Shown piece after piece: positions 1 to 10,088 of a stretch of DNA of 64,000 nt (position 1 is its first letter; each line of letters opens with the position of its first letter). Made by a program: the position numbers and the translations under genes. This DNA comes from Sideroxydans lithotrophicus (GTDB lineage Bacteria > Pseudomonadota > Gammaproteobacteria > Burkholderiales > Gallionellaceae). The DNA lies in assembly GCA_020723185.1 (NCBI GenBank), contig DYJI01000005.1, positions 62,001-126,000 of the forward strand, read 5' to 3'. Under the pieces are notes generated by a model. That model did not search any database. It was not told the DNA's origin and saw only the letters and a program-made list of their open reading frames with translations.

Positions 1-249
1 GCGGTTCGCCGTCAGGAAGTCTTCCTTGGCCTGATCTGCCGTTGCCTTGCAGGTGTTGAAAGCATCCGCCAGTTCCGCTTCGAACTTGGCTCTCGCCGCC
101 GCGCGGGCTGCCGCCTCGGCGCGCGCCTGGATCATCTCCTGTCGCGCTTGCTCCGCAAGCATCTGCTCCTGCTTGTTCAAATGATCCAGATATAACCATG
201 CACCTGCAGTCAGCACGATCAGAACGACGGCAATCACTTTCTTCAGCAT
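1..249 (-). CDS. Small membrane-anchored, Ala/Glu-rich protein (C-terminal part outside window)
   Basis: The first 83 codons of a minus-strand gene are visible; the stop lies beyond the window edge. It starts with MLKK and one hydrophobic segment (about residues 5-21) that would serve as an uncleaved membrane anchor, followed by a helical stretch rich in Ala, Glu, Gln and Arg. The ATG at 249 has a strong ribosome binding site (GGAGG, 8 nt upstream). It lies 59 bp downstream of the aldo/keto reductase and may be co-transcribed with it. I do not recognise a family; a periplasmic or membrane-tethered coiled-coil protein is all that can be said. Confidence 0.6.
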   Translation of the reverse strand, partial: MLKKVIAVVLIVLTAGAWLYLDHLNKQEQMLAEQARQEMIQARAEAAARAAARAKFEAELADAFNTCKATADQAKEDFLTANR

Positions 250-308
250 TTACAGATCCTCCGGAGGGTTTGGTCAGGTGCGCGCATCATAGCTTGTTTT
301 TCGTAAGG

Positions 309-1343
309 TTATGGGGCGGGATTGGGGTAGTGCTGGTGTGTCGTTTCGATGGCGGCCAGCGTCTCTTCAGTCAGCGTCACTTCTGCACTATCCAGGTTCT
401 CTTCCAATTGCTGCAGTGTCGTCGCGCCCAGGATGACGCTACCGGTGAAGCGGCGCGTTCTGGCAAAAGCCAGCGCCAGCGTGGCTGGTGTCAGGCCCGC
501 TTCCTGCGCGATGCGCACATATTCCTTTGTCGCGGCAGGGACATTCGTTTTGTTGTAGCGCTGGCCGAAGCCGGGGAACAGGGTGATGCGGCCATGCGCA
601 CGGGGATCGGCAAGATATTTTCCGGTCAGCCAGCCGAAGGCCAGAGGACTGTAGGAGAGCAGTCCGACCTGGCTGTGATGGCAGACCTCGGCCAGCCCGG
701 CTTCGAAAGTGCGGTTGAGCAAGCTGTAGGCGTTCTGGATGCTGACGATGCGCGGCAAGCCGAGCTGTTCGGCGCAGCGCACGAACTCCATCACGCCCCA
801 TGGCGTCTCGTTGCTCAAGCCGATGTGGCGCACCTTGCCGGTTTTGACCAGTTCCCCCAGTGCGTGCAATTGCTCGGCGACCGCGGTGGCTTCGCGCTCT
901 TGTGTGGCATCGTAACTGGTAGCACCGAACATCGGCACATAGCGGTCCGGCCAGTGGATCTGGTACAGGTCGACGTAGTCGGTCTGCAGGCGTTTGAGGC
1001 TGCCCTCGATGGCGGCATGTATGTGTTCCCTGTTGACGCGCGGACCGCCGCGTATCCAGCTGAAACCGCGTGCCGGGCCGGCGATCTTGGTGGCGATGAC
1101 CAGCTTGTCGCGCGGCTGCCGTTTAAGCCAGTTGCCGATATAGGTTTCCGTGCGGTGCACCGTCTCGGCGCGCGGCGCGACCGGATACATCTCGGCGGTG
1201 TCGATGAAGTTCACGCCTTGTGACACCGCATAATCGAGTTGGCTATGCGCGTCTGCCTCAGTGTTCTGCTCGCCGAAGGTCATGGTGCCCAGGCACAGGG
1301 CGGAGACCTTCAGGTCGCTACTGCCGATGATGCGATATTCCAT
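309..1343 (-). CDS. tas: NADP(H)-dependent aldo/keto reductase, Tas type
   Basis: A 344-residue soluble oxidoreductase of the aldo/keto reductase superfamily. The opening, with LGTMTFGEQNTEADAHSQLD near residues 18-37 and the end NPAP, closely follows E. coli Tas (346 aa). The usual catalytic set is present: Asp48, Tyr53 (in AEMYPV), Lys86 (in ATKIAG) and a His in YQIHWPD near residue 129. The (beta/alpha)8 barrel is full length. The substrate is unknown; E. coli Tas was found as a suppressor of tyrosine auxotrophy. The gene starts 4 nt after the queF stop, so the two are probably one operon. Confidence 0.88.
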   Translation of the reverse strand: MEYRIIGSSDLKVSALCLGTMTFGEQNTEADAHSQLDYAVSQGVNFIDTAEMYPVAPRAETVHRTETYIGNWLKRQPRDKLVIATKIAGPARGFSWIRGGPRVNREHIHAAIEGSLKRLQTDYVDLYQIHWPDRYVPMFGATSYDATQEREATAVAEQLHALGELVKTGKVRHIGLSNETPWGVMEFVRCAEQLGLPRIVSIQNAYSLLNRTFEAGLAEVCHHSQVGLLSYSPLAFGWLTGKYLADPRAHGRITLFPGFGQRYNKTNVPAATKEYVRIAQEAGLTPATLALAFARTRRFTGSVILGATTLQQLEENLDSAEVTLTEETLAAIETTHQHYPNPAP

Positions 1344-1347
1344 GGAT

Positions 1348-1767
1348 TCAGCCGCGCGTGTTGGACTGGCTGTGGAAACTGCTCAGTTCTACACGGGGTG
1401 CGGGCTGCCAACCCGGTTTGCGGTGTTCGGCCACGACGTTGGTGAAGATGCCGCCGCGCACATAGAACTTGGCGGTCAGGCGCATGAAGCGCGGCTGGGT
1501 AGCGGCCACCAGGTCGTCCAGGATGCGGTTGGTCACGTCCTCGTGGAAATGGCCTTCCTCGCGGAACGACCACATATAGAGCTTCAGGCTCTTCAATTCC
1601 ACGCATTGCTGGTCGGCGATGTAATCCAGGATCAGTGTGGCGAAGTCGGGTTGGCCGGTCTTGGGGCAAAGGCAGGTGAATTCAGGGATCTCCATGTGGA
1701 TGTGGTAATCACGTCCGGGCTGGGGATTGGGGAAAGTCTCCAGTGTCTTGGCTGGTTTGGTGGTCAT
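1348..1767 (-). CDS. queF: NADPH-dependent 7-cyano-7-deazaguanine reductase (QueF, type I)
   Basis: QueF reduces preQ0 nitrile to preQ1 amine in the cytoplasm, a step of queuosine tRNA modification. The 139-residue protein is the short, single-domain (unimodular) form. The catalytic Cys34 and Asp41 sit in [11 protein letters not shown], and the QueF motif [13 protein letters not shown] follows near residues 57-69, with the conserved HEDVTNRI after it. Nothing else of the queuosine pathway is in the window. It is the first gene of a short minus-strand operon with the aldo/keto reductase and is divergent from smc, 63 bp away. Confidence 0.95.
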   Translation of the reverse strand: MTTKPAKTLETFPNPQPGRDYHIHMEIPEFTCLCPKTGQPDFATLILDYIADQQCVELKSLKLYMWSFREEGHFHEDVTNRILDDLVAATQPRFMRLTAKFYVRGGIFTNVVAEHRKPGWQPAPRVELSSFHSQSNTRG

Positions 1768-1769
1768 TG

Positions 1770-1798
1770 TTGGTGGCCCTTGGGAGTTCAGTTAGAAT
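1770..1798 (+). promoter_or_regulatory. Probable smc promoter
   Basis: TTGGTG (1770-1775), 17 bp, TAGAAT (1793-1798), followed by a GC-rich discriminator GCGGCGC. Transcription would begin near 1805 and give a leader of about 26 nt. A second -10-like element, TATAAC at 1808-1813, lies closer to the start codon. The -35 lies directly beside the queF start codon on the other strand. Confidence 0.5.
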
Positions 1799-1830
1799 GC
1801 GGCGCATTATAACGTCTACCCGTCTGCAAA

Positions 1831-4800
1831 TTGCGCCTTAGCCAGATCAAACTCGCCGGTTTCAAGTCCTTCGTCGATCCCACCCACATCTCGCTGCCCG
1901 GGCAGCTGGTGGGCATCGTCGGGCCGAACGGCTGCGGCAAATCCAATGTGATCGACGCGTTGCGCTGGGTGCTGGGAGAATCGCGCGCTTCGGCCTTGCG
2001 CGGCGAATCCATGCAGGACGTGATCTTCAACGGCTCGGGCAACCGCAAGGCGGTGTCGCGTGCCAGTGTGGAACTGGTGTTCGACAACTCGCTGGGCAAG
2101 GTCGGCGGCCAGTGGGCCAGCTATGGCGAGATCTCCATCAAGCGCGTGCTGCAGCGCGACGGCGATTCCAGCTACTACATCAACAACCAGTCGGTGCGCC
2201 GCAAGGACATCACCGACATCTTCCTCGGCACCGGCGTCGGTGCGCGTGCCTACGCCATCATCGAACAGGGCATGATCTCGCGCATCATCGAGGCCAAGCC
2301 GGAAGAGCTGCGCGTGTTCCTGGAAGAGGCGGCCGGTGTCTCCAAGTATCGCGACCGCCGGCGCGAGACCGAGCTGCGCCTGGCCGACACCCGTGTCAAC
2401 CTGTCGCGCGTCTCCGACATCCTGCAGGAACTGGGCAAGCAGCTCACCCATCTGGGCGAGCAGGCCGAAGTGGCCAAGACCTACCGTGAACTCGAAGCGC
2501 GGCGCGAGACCACGCAGCGGCTGCTGTGGCTGCTGAACAAACAGGAGGCCGCCGCCCGCCGCGAGCGCCATGCGCAACAGGTCGAGAAGACGAAGAACGA
2601 TCTGGAAGCCGAGATCGCCAGCCTGCGCGAAGTGGAGAGCAAGCTGGAAGGCGCGCGCAGCGAGCATTTCACATTGTCCGACGCGGTGCACGCGCGGCAG
2701 GGCGAGCTGTATGCGACCAATGCCGAGGTGGCGCGCCTGGAACAGCAACTGGCTTTCATCAACGAGCAGCGCAACCGTCTGGCGCAGCAGATCCAGAACG
2801 GCGAACGACAGATCGCCCAGCAGCAGACGCAGCTGAAGGGCTTGCGCTCTTTGCAGACGCATTGGCAGGAACAGCAGCAGGACGGCGCGGTGCGCGTCGG
2901 CGTATGCGAAGAGCGTGCCGAGAACGAGGCGCAATACCTGCCGCAGGCGGAAGAAACGGCCCGCCTCGCGCAGGAGAAATCCAACGAGATGCAGCGCGAA
3001 CAACTGCGCCTGCAGCAGCAACTGCAGCTGGCCGAGACCCAGCGTGGCCATATCCAGAGCAACCTGCAACAGCTCGACAGCCGCCGTTCGCGGCTGATGC
3101 TGGAGCGCGACAACCTGCCGCGCCCCGATACCGAGGCCCTGGCGCAGGCCCAGCAGCGTTCAGCCGGGATGCAGGCCGAGCATGAGATGCAGCAGGCGCA
3201 GTTGTCCGCGCTACAGGCGCAGTTGCCCCAGGCCGACGAGGCGCGGCGCAATGCCCGGCTCACCGCGCAGGACCTGGAACGCCAGCTCGGCCATACAGAG
3301 GCGCGCCTGAATGCCCTGAAGCAGTTGCAGGCGCAACTCGACAACGACCAGGATCTGAAAGTCTGGCTGCAGGGCCACGGCCTGGAGGGGGCTCCGCACC
3401 TGTGGCAGTCCATCCGCATCGAGCAGGGCTGGGAAGACGCGCTGGAAGCCGTGCTGCGCGAGCGCATCAATGCCTTGCCGCTGGCCCGGCTGGATGAGGC
3501 CGCACGTTGGGACCAGCCGCCGGGCAAGCTGGCACTGTACGCCGCCGACGGGGCGGGCAGCAGTGCCGTGCCGCTGCCCGGGCTGAAACCGCTCGCCGAC
3601 TATGTCCGTGTGCAGGATGAACGTTCCGCGCCGGTGCTGCAGGACTGGCTGCACGGCATCTATGCGGTGGACGACTTGCCGACTGCCATGGCGCGCCGCG
3701 CCCAGTTGGCCGCCGGGACCTGGCTGGTCACACCGCAGGGGCATCTGGTCGGCGCGCACAGCGTGCTGTTCCACGCCCCGGACAGCCAGGTGCACGGCAT
3801 CCTGGCGCGCCAGCGCGAGATCGAACTGCTGGAGCAGGAAGCCGGCGTGCGCAGCGCCGCGCTGGAACAAGGCAAAGAAGCCGTGGCCCAGACCGAACAG
3901 ACCCATCATGAGATGGAAGGCCGCATCGCCGCCCTGCGCGGCAGCGCGGCGCAGTTGCAGCAGGACCAGCACCAGCTGCAGATGCAGATCCTGAAGCTGA
4001 CGCAGGCCAACGAACGCACGCAGGAACGCAGCGCGCAGATCTCGCAGGAGATGGAAGAATTGGCCGCGCGTGCGGGCGAGGCACAGCAGCAGCTGGAAGA
4101 GATCGCGCAGACCATGGCCGAACAACGTGCGCGGCTGGACCAGCAACAGATCGAATGCGATCAGGCGCGCTATCAGGCCAATGCGCAGGAAGCCGCGTTG
4201 CGTGAAGTGCGCGAGCGCGCCCACCATGCCCAGCGCGAACTGCAGGAAGCACGGTTCTTCGCCAAGACCTGCGCCGAAAAGCTGGCCGACCTCGGGCTGA
4301 ACATCGAGCATCACGAAGCGACCCTGCAGGAGCTGGAAAAGACGCTGGAGTCCAGCCGGACGGAACTGGCGAACCTGACCGAAGGCGATGCGCAGACGCA
4401 ATTGCAGGCGCTGTTGCAGCAAAGGCAGGTGCAGGAACAATCCCTGGCCGAAGCGCGCAACACCCTGGAACATGCCACGCTCAACCTGAACCAGCTGGAG
4501 CAGACACGACTCTCCTGCGAGCAGAAGCTGCATCCGCTGCGCGAGCGGGTGAACGAGCTGACGCTGAAGGAGCAGGAGGCGCGCCTGCAGTTCGAACAAT
4601 GGTCGGAACAGCTGCAGGGCGTGGACGAAGAACCGCTACAGCCCTTGCTGGAAGGCGCCAAGATCGGCGGCCTGCAGACTGAGCTGTCGCACCTCGCCAA
4701 TGACATCGCCGCGTTGGGCGCGGTCAACCTCGCCGCGCTGGAGGAATTACAGACGGCGCAGGAGCGCAAGGAATATCTCGATGCGCAGGCGAAAGACCTG

Positions 4801-5349
4801 AACGAGGCGATCGGCACACTGGAAGAGGCGATCCGCCGCATCGACAAGGAATCGCGCGACCTGCTGATGGCCACCTACGAAGAAGTGAACCGCCACCTGT
4901 CAGAGATGTTCCCCGTGCTGTTTGGCGGCGGCGAGGCGCGCCTGGTGCTGACCGGCGAGGAGATCCTCGACAGCGGCGTGCAGGTGATGGCGCACCCGCC
5001 GGGCAAGAAGAACGCTTCCATCCATCTGCTCTCCGGCGGCGAGAAGGCACTGACCGCCATCGCCCTGGTGTTCTCGCTGTTCCAGCTGAATCCGGCGCCG
5101 TTCTGCGTGCTGGACGAAGTCGATGCGCCGCTCGACGACACCAACACCGAGCGCCTGTGCAAGCTGATCCAGAAGATGTCGGACAAGACCCAGTTCGTCT
5201 ACATCAGCCACAACAAGATCACCATGGAGATGGCGCAGCAACTGGTCGGCGTGACCATGCAGGAACGCGGTGTCTCCAAGGTGGTATCGGTGGATATCGA
5301 AGAGGCGATGCGGATGCGCGACGCAAGCGCCGCGCCGGTGGCAGCCTAG
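1831..5349 (+). CDS. smc: Chromosome segregation ATPase SMC
   Basis: SMC is the core of bacterial condensin (SMC-ScpAB) and organises and segregates the chromosome. The 1172-residue protein has the full layout: Walker A GPNGCGKS at residues 31-38, N-terminal coiled coil, hinge domain about 510-665, returning coiled coil, ABC signature LSGGEKAL near 1066 and Walker B FCVLDEVDAP near 1090. The start is a TTG: the in-frame stop at 1810-1812 leaves no other start upstream, and MRLSQIKLAGFKSF is the family N-terminus. No Shine-Dalgarno sequence is visible. scpA, scpB and zipA are not nearby. The stop overlaps the convergent DUF4124 gene by 4 nt. Confidence 0.96.
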   Translation: MRLSQIKLAGFKSFVDPTHISLPGQLVGIVGPNGCGKSNVIDALRWVLGESRASALRGESMQDVIFNGSGNRKAVSRASVELVFDNSLGKVGGQWASYGEISIKRVLQRDGDSSYYINNQSVRRKDITDIFLGTGVGARAYAIIEQGMISRIIEAKPEELRVFLEEAAGVSKYRDRRRETELRLADTRVNLSRVSDILQELGKQLTHLGEQAEVAKTYRELEARRETTQRLLWLLNKQEAAARRERHAQQVEKTKNDLEAEIASLREVESKLEGARSEHFTLSDAVHARQGELYATNAEVARLEQQLAFINEQRNRLAQQIQNGERQIAQQQTQLKGLRSLQTHWQEQQQDGAVRVGVCEERAENEAQYLPQAEETARLAQEKSNEMQREQLRLQQQLQLAETQRGHIQSNLQQLDSRRSRLMLERDNLPRPDTEALAQAQQRSAGMQAEHEMQQAQLSALQAQLPQADEARRNARLTAQDLERQLGHTEARLNALKQLQAQLDNDQDLKVWLQGHGLEGAPHLWQSIRIEQGWEDALEAVLRERINALPLARLDEAARWDQPPGKLALYAADGAGSSAVPLPGLKPLADYVRVQDERSAPVLQDWLHGIYAVDDLPTAMARRAQLAAGTWLVTPQGHLVGAHSVLFHAPDSQVHGILARQREIELLEQEAGVRSAALEQGKEAVAQTEQTHHEMEGRIAALRGSAAQLQQDQHQLQMQILKLTQANERTQERSAQISQEMEELAARAGEAQQQLEEIAQTMAEQRARLDQQQIECDQARYQANAQEAALREVRERAHHAQRELQEARFFAKTCAEKLADLGLNIEHHEATLQELEKTLESSRTELANLTEGDAQTQLQALLQQRQVQEQSLAEARNTLEHATLNLNQLEQTRLSCEQKLHPLRERVNELTLKEQEARLQFEQWSEQLQGVDEEPLQPLLEGAKIGGLQTELSHLANDIAALGAVNLAALEELQTAQERKEYLDAQAKDLNEAIGTLEEAIRRIDKESRDLLMATYEEVNRHLSEMFPVLFGGGEARLVLTGEEILDSGVQVMAHPPGKKNASIHLLSGGEKALTAIALVFSLFQLNPAPFCVLDEVDAPLDDTNTERLCKLIQKMSDKTQFVYISHNKITMEMAQQLVGVTMQERGVSKVVSVDIEEAMRMRDASAAPVAA

Positions 5350-5798
5350 TCGCAGTTGGCTTTGACGGCTTCGCGGGCGCTGTTCAGACGCTGTTCGCGA
5401 TCGGCATCATCCAGGAAGCGCTTCTCACCCTTCTCGTCATAGGTGACCAAACGGGCACCGCTCTCAAGCGCACGCAGGTTCTCCCGTGCGACTGCGCAGT
5501 TCTGCTTCCTTTCCTGCTGCTGGGCAGTCTCGCGAGCGGACTTCTCGGAAGCTTCCTTTTTCTCCTGGCGTGCTTTATTCAGCTCGGCTTCGCGCTGGGT
5601 ATAACTCTTGGATGAGTAGTCGGCCGGGGCCGATTCCTGGCCTTTTCCGGTGATGTTGCGTACCGATTCGACCTTTGCCCCGGTGGGCGGGGAATCCGAA
5701 TAGTGGACCTTTCCGTTCTCATCCACCCACTTGTTGAGTCCTGCCTGGGCCGACAGGGAAAGGCAACAGAGCAGAGCTAGTGCGGCAGCAGATCTCAT
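5346..5798 (-). CDS. Secreted DUF4124-domain protein
   Basis: A 150-residue protein with a clear signal peptide (MRSAAALALLCCLSLSAQA) followed at once by the DUF4124 signature LNKWVDENGKVHYSDSPPTGA. The remainder is a charged, probably coiled-coil helix (residues 65-115, rich in Glu, Lys, Arg and Gln). DUF4124 proteins are common in the periplasm of beta- and gammaproteobacteria; no function is known. The ATG has AGGAG 7 nt upstream. The stop codon overlaps that of smc tail-to-tail. Confidence 0.85.
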   Translation of the reverse strand: MRSAAALALLCCLSLSAQAGLNKWVDENGKVHYSDSPPTGAKVESVRNITGKGQESAPADYSSKSYTQREAELNKARQEKKEASEKSARETAQQQERKQNCAVARENLRALESGARLVTYDEKGEKRFLDDADREQRLNSAREAVKANCD

Positions 5799-5873
5799 GG
5801 GGGGGCTCCTGGGAAAATTGATGTAAAACTACCTATTAATTTTGGGTGCGTCAATTTATCATTGCCGCCCCAG

Positions 5874-5903
5874 TCTGGATATGGATACCCAGCCATATCC
5901 AGA
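5874..5903. repeat. Perfect 11-bp inverted repeat
   Basis: TCTGGATATGG (5874-5884) and CCATATCCAGA (5893-5903) are perfect inverted arms around an 8-nt loop. There is no T-run, so it is not a simple terminator. It ends 14 nt before the ribosome binding site of the gene starting at 5927, which suits an operator or an mRNA leader hairpin. Confidence 0.7.
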
Positions 5904-5926
5904 ATGCAGTCATAGCCGGAGGGCAG

Positions 5927-6589
5927 ATGCCGCACAGCAAGGCACCATCGAATCAGAGACAGGAGTTCATGCGGGTCGAGAGCAACCAGGATCTGGTGCT
6001 GCGGCTGTTCCGTACCTACTACCGCTCGCATCAGACTTCCGGAAAGCTGTTCGAGGATTTCCCCGATTTCTTCTTGGTCAAACCCATCGTTTTGAAGGAC
6101 CCGGATCTGATAGAGCGGGCCTCGGACCGTCTCATTCTGGATGATTGTGTGCGCCGGGCGCAGGAGCGACAGGGTTTCGTAGGTGTCAGCAAGTGGCGCA
6201 ACCCCAAGCTGAACTATTACTGGCTGGAGCTTTCGGTCTTCCCCTTCATGCTGGGTGATGAAGTGACCCAGAACAATGAGGGCGAGTTCTATTACGTACT
6301 GAACCAGTTCATCGATTACACGCGCGAGCATCCCAAACAGTACGGAGACATGGCTGGCGGTGCCGACAAGGACAATGATCTGGCCCTGATGCTGGACGGT
6401 ATCGGCAAGCATGCGCTCAAGATGAAGTCCCTGTTGCCGCATTATCCGATCGAGAAGCTGGTCATGCTGAATCCCAACTGGCCGCTGGCCGAGGTCAACA
6501 AGCTGCTGCAGACCCTGAAGGGGAGCGATCTGGATTGGTGCGAGCTGTTCTTCGAGCACATCATCTATGTGATGGGGAACAAGCGGTAA
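5927..6589 (+). CDS. Conserved-looking protein of unknown function
   Basis: A 220-residue soluble protein that I do not recognise. It has no signal peptide, membrane segment or Cys-rich motif. It is rich in aromatic and acidic residues (for example LFEDFPDFFLVKPIV, NYYWLELSVFPFMLGDE, DWCELFFEHIIYVMG). The start at 5927 is chosen because GGAGGG (5918-5923) lies just upstream; a GTG at 5846 would add 27 residues but would read through the inverted repeat at 5874-5903, and an ATG at 5969 with AGGAG at 5961-5965 is a further option. It is divergent from the DUF4124 gene and sits 79 bp before guaB, which has its own promoter. Confidence 0.7.
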   Translation: MPHSKAPSNQRQEFMRVESNQDLVLRLFRTYYRSHQTSGKLFEDFPDFFLVKPIVLKDPDLIERASDRLILDDCVRRAQERQGFVGVSKWRNPKLNYYWLELSVFPFMLGDEVTQNNEGEFYYVLNQFIDYTREHPKQYGDMAGGADKDNDLALMLDGIGKHALKMKSLLPHYPIEKLVMLNPNWPLAEVNKLLQTLKGSDLDWCELFFEHIIYVMGNKR

Positions 6590-6635
6590 ACGCAAGCGCG
6601 GGGCAACACGCTGGCCCGGTTGCGGCGGCAAGTTT

Positions 6636-8129
<1,494 letters not shown>

Positions 8130-8131
8130 CA

Positions 8132-8157
8132 AAAGGCGGATTCGTCCGCCTTTTTTT
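8132..8157 (+). terminator. Intrinsic terminator between guaB and guaA
   Basis: A 9-bp stem (AAAGGCGGA / TCCGCCTTT) capped by a TTCG tetraloop (8141-8144) and followed by a T7 run. The guaA start codon is only 14 nt further on, so guaA expression from the guaB promoter must depend on read-through. Confidence 0.9.
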
Positions 8158-8171
8158 GTTTCCATCTCACT

Positions 8172-9752
8172 ATGCACAAAAAAATCCTCATCCTCGATTT
8201 CGGGTCGCAATACACCCAACTGATCGCCCGCCGCGTGCGCGAGACGCATGTCTATTGCGAGCTGCATCCCTGGGATATGAGCGAAGCAGATATCCGCGCT
8301 TTCGATCCGGCAGGCATCATCCTTTCCGGCGGTCCGAACTCGGTCTATGAGGACGAGACGCCCAAGGCTCCGCAGGTCGTGTTCGATCTGGGCGTTCCGG
8401 TGTTCGGCATCTGTTACGGCATGCAGACCATGTCGGCCCAGCTGGGCGGCAAGGTCGAGAGCGGCACGGTGCGCGAGTTCGGTTATGCCGAGATACGTGC
8501 GCACGGCCATTCGAAACTGTTCGACGGCATACAGGACAAGACCAATGCACAAGGCCACGGTCTGCTCGACGTATGGATGAGCCATGGCGACAAGGTCACC
8601 GCACTTCCCCCCGGATTCAGCGTGATCGCCTCCAATGCTGCCACGCCGTTCGCGGCGATGGCGGACGAGTCGCGCCGTTTCTATGCGGTGCAGTTCCACC
8701 CGGAAGTCACGCATACCCATCAGGGCAAGGCCATCATCGGCCGATTCGTGCATGACATCTGCGGCTGCGGTCAGGACTGGAACATGCCTGACTACATCGA
8801 GGAAGCCGTGGCCAGGATCAAGGCACAGGTCGGCGACGAGGAAGTCATCCTCGGCCTGTCAGGTGGCGTCGATTCCTCCGTTGCGGCTGCGCTGATCCAC
8901 CGTGCCATCGGCGACCAGCTGACCTGTGTGTTCGTGGACAACGGCCTGCTGCGCCTGAACGAAGGCGCACAGGTGATGGAGACATTCGGCAAGAACATGC
9001 ACATGAAGATCGTGCATGTGGACGCCAGCGGCGAGTTCATGAAGCATCTGGCCGGCGTCACCGACCCCGAGCAGAAGCGCAAGATCATTGGCCGCGAGTT
9101 CGTTGAGGTGTTCCAGCGCGAATCGGCCAAGCTGAAGAGTGCAAAGTGGCTGGCACAAGGCACCATCTATCCCGACGTGATCGAGTCTGCCAGCTCCAAG
9201 ACCAAGAAGGCGCACACCATCAAGAGCCACCACAACGTGGGCGGCCTGCCGGAATCCATGCACCTCAAACTGCTGGAACCGCTGCGAGAACTGTTCAAGG
9301 ACGAAGTGCGTGAACTTGGTGTCGCGCTCGGCCTGCCGGCAGACATGGTGTATCGCCATCCATTCCCCGGTCCCGGCCTGGGTGTGCGCATCCTGGGTGA
9401 AGTGAAACCGGAATTCGCCGACCTGCTGCGCCGTGCCGATGCCATCTTCATCGAGGAGTTGCGTGCCACGCGTGACGAAGAAGGCAAGAGCTGGTACGAC
9501 AAGACCTCGCAGGCTTTCACCGTGTTCCTGCCGGTCAAATCGGTCGGTGTGATGGGTGACGGCCGCACCTACGAGTGGGTGGTGTCGCTGCGTGCCGTGG
9601 TGACCAGCGATTTCATGACGGCGCATTGGGCACACCTGCCGTACGAATTGTTGGGCAAGGTCTCCAACCGCATCATCAACGAAGTGCGCGGCATCAACCG
9701 TGTCGTCTACGACATTTCCGGCAAGCCGCCCGCCACGATCGAGTGGGAGTAG
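8172..9752 (+). CDS. guaA: GMP synthase (glutamine-hydrolysing)
   Basis: GuaA aminates XMP to GMP using glutamine and ATP. The 526-residue enzyme carries the class I glutamine amidotransferase domain first, with Cys81 (GICYGMQ) and His176/Glu178 (QFHPEVTH), then the ATP pyrophosphatase domain with the P-loop LSGGVDSS (229-236), and ends in the family tail PPATIEWE. No Shine-Dalgarno sequence precedes the ATG and no -10 element is visible between the terminator and the start. The conserved 3' end of guaA is a known insertion site for genomic islands in proteobacteria; the region behind it here carries degenerate repeats but no integrase. Confidence 0.97.
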   Translation: MHKKILILDFGSQYTQLIARRVRETHVYCELHPWDMSEADIRAFDPAGIILSGGPNSVYEDETPKAPQVVFDLGVPVFGICYGMQTMSAQLGGKVESGTVREFGYAEIRAHGHSKLFDGIQDKTNAQGHGLLDVWMSHGDKVTALPPGFSVIASNAATPFAAMADESRRFYAVQFHPEVTHTHQGKAIIGRFVHDICGCGQDWNMPDYIEEAVARIKAQVGDEEVILGLSGGVDSSVAAALIHRAIGDQLTCVFVDNGLLRLNEGAQVMETFGKNMHMKIVHVDASGEFMKHLAGVTDPEQKRKIIGREFVEVFQRESAKLKSAKWLAQGTIYPDVIESASSKTKKAHTIKSHHNVGGLPESMHLKLLEPLRELFKDEVRELGVALGLPADMVYRHPFPGPGLGVRILGEVKPEFADLLRRADAIFIEELRATRDEEGKSWYDKTSQAFTVFLPVKSVGVMGDGRTYEWVVSLRAVVTSDFMTAHWAHLPYELLGKVSNRIINEVRGINRVVYDISGKPPATIEWE

Positions 9753-10041
9753 CGCCTCCGAGGGCGGAGCGGGGCCCCGCTTGCGGGGTGTGACCCCGAG
9801 GAGGATGCGCCCGCGAATCGACAGACGGTGAATTTCAGCCGAATTGGAATGAGCGGGCAACGGCCTGAGCAGGTGGTAGAGGGGCCCCGCGCATAGCGAG
9901 GGAATCTGACCCGAGCGACCGCCGGCGTTCTCCGTTCCACGGCCACTTGCCGTGAATCCGGCTGATTCCAGCCCGTCGATCACCGAAATAAGCCACTTTC
10001 CCCGCTTTATTCCGCAGATACAAAATATCCCCGACTGTTAA
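9753..10041. other. Structured intergenic region with degenerate repeats
   Basis: About 290 bp with no gene I can support. It starts with a small hairpin (CTCCG / CGGAG, 9756-9769) without a T-run, then holds two imperfect copies of a GGGGCCCCGC-led element at 9771-9803 and 9881-9917, a hairpin around 9938-9954 (CACGGC / GCCGTG) and a second around 9991-10014. An open frame exists on the minus strand (9835-10098) but has no ribosome binding site or recognisable domain. The region may be the scar of a lost mobile element at the guaA 3' end. Confidence 0.5.
9771..9917. repeat. Imperfect direct repeat pair behind guaA
   Basis: Copy 1 (9771-9803) and copy 2 (9881-9917) share GGGGCCCCGC at the left end and a GAC(C)CCGAG block at the right end, with small insertions in copy 2. 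Spacing is 110 bp start to start. Each GGGGCCCC core is itself a palindrome. Confidence 0.55.
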
Positions 10042-10087
10042 TTTAGCCTCGTGCCAAAACGGCAAACAAGTTTTAAGCGAGGTTAAA
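10042..10087 (+). promoter_or_regulatory. Leader hairpin burying the ribosome binding site
   Basis: TTTAGCCTCG (10042-10051) pairs with CGAGGTTAAA (10078-10087) over 10 bp with a single G-U pair. Inside, TGCC (10052-10055) pairs with GGCA (10061-10064) and stacks on the outer stem. The right arm contains the GAGG Shine-Dalgarno (10079-10082) of the gene starting at 10089, so the ribosome binding site is fully paired in this fold. This would suit translational control. Confidence 0.6.
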
Positions 10088-10088
10088 C

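Noticed and set aside
1816-4599. Long minus-strand frames opposite smc
   Set aside because: Their Leu/Gln/Arg-rich translations mirror the coiled-coil codons of smc; no start signals or domains.
8172-9752. guaA end as a present-day island attachment site
   Set aside because: No integrase, no downstream duplicate of the guaA end and no boundary repeat could be found within the window.
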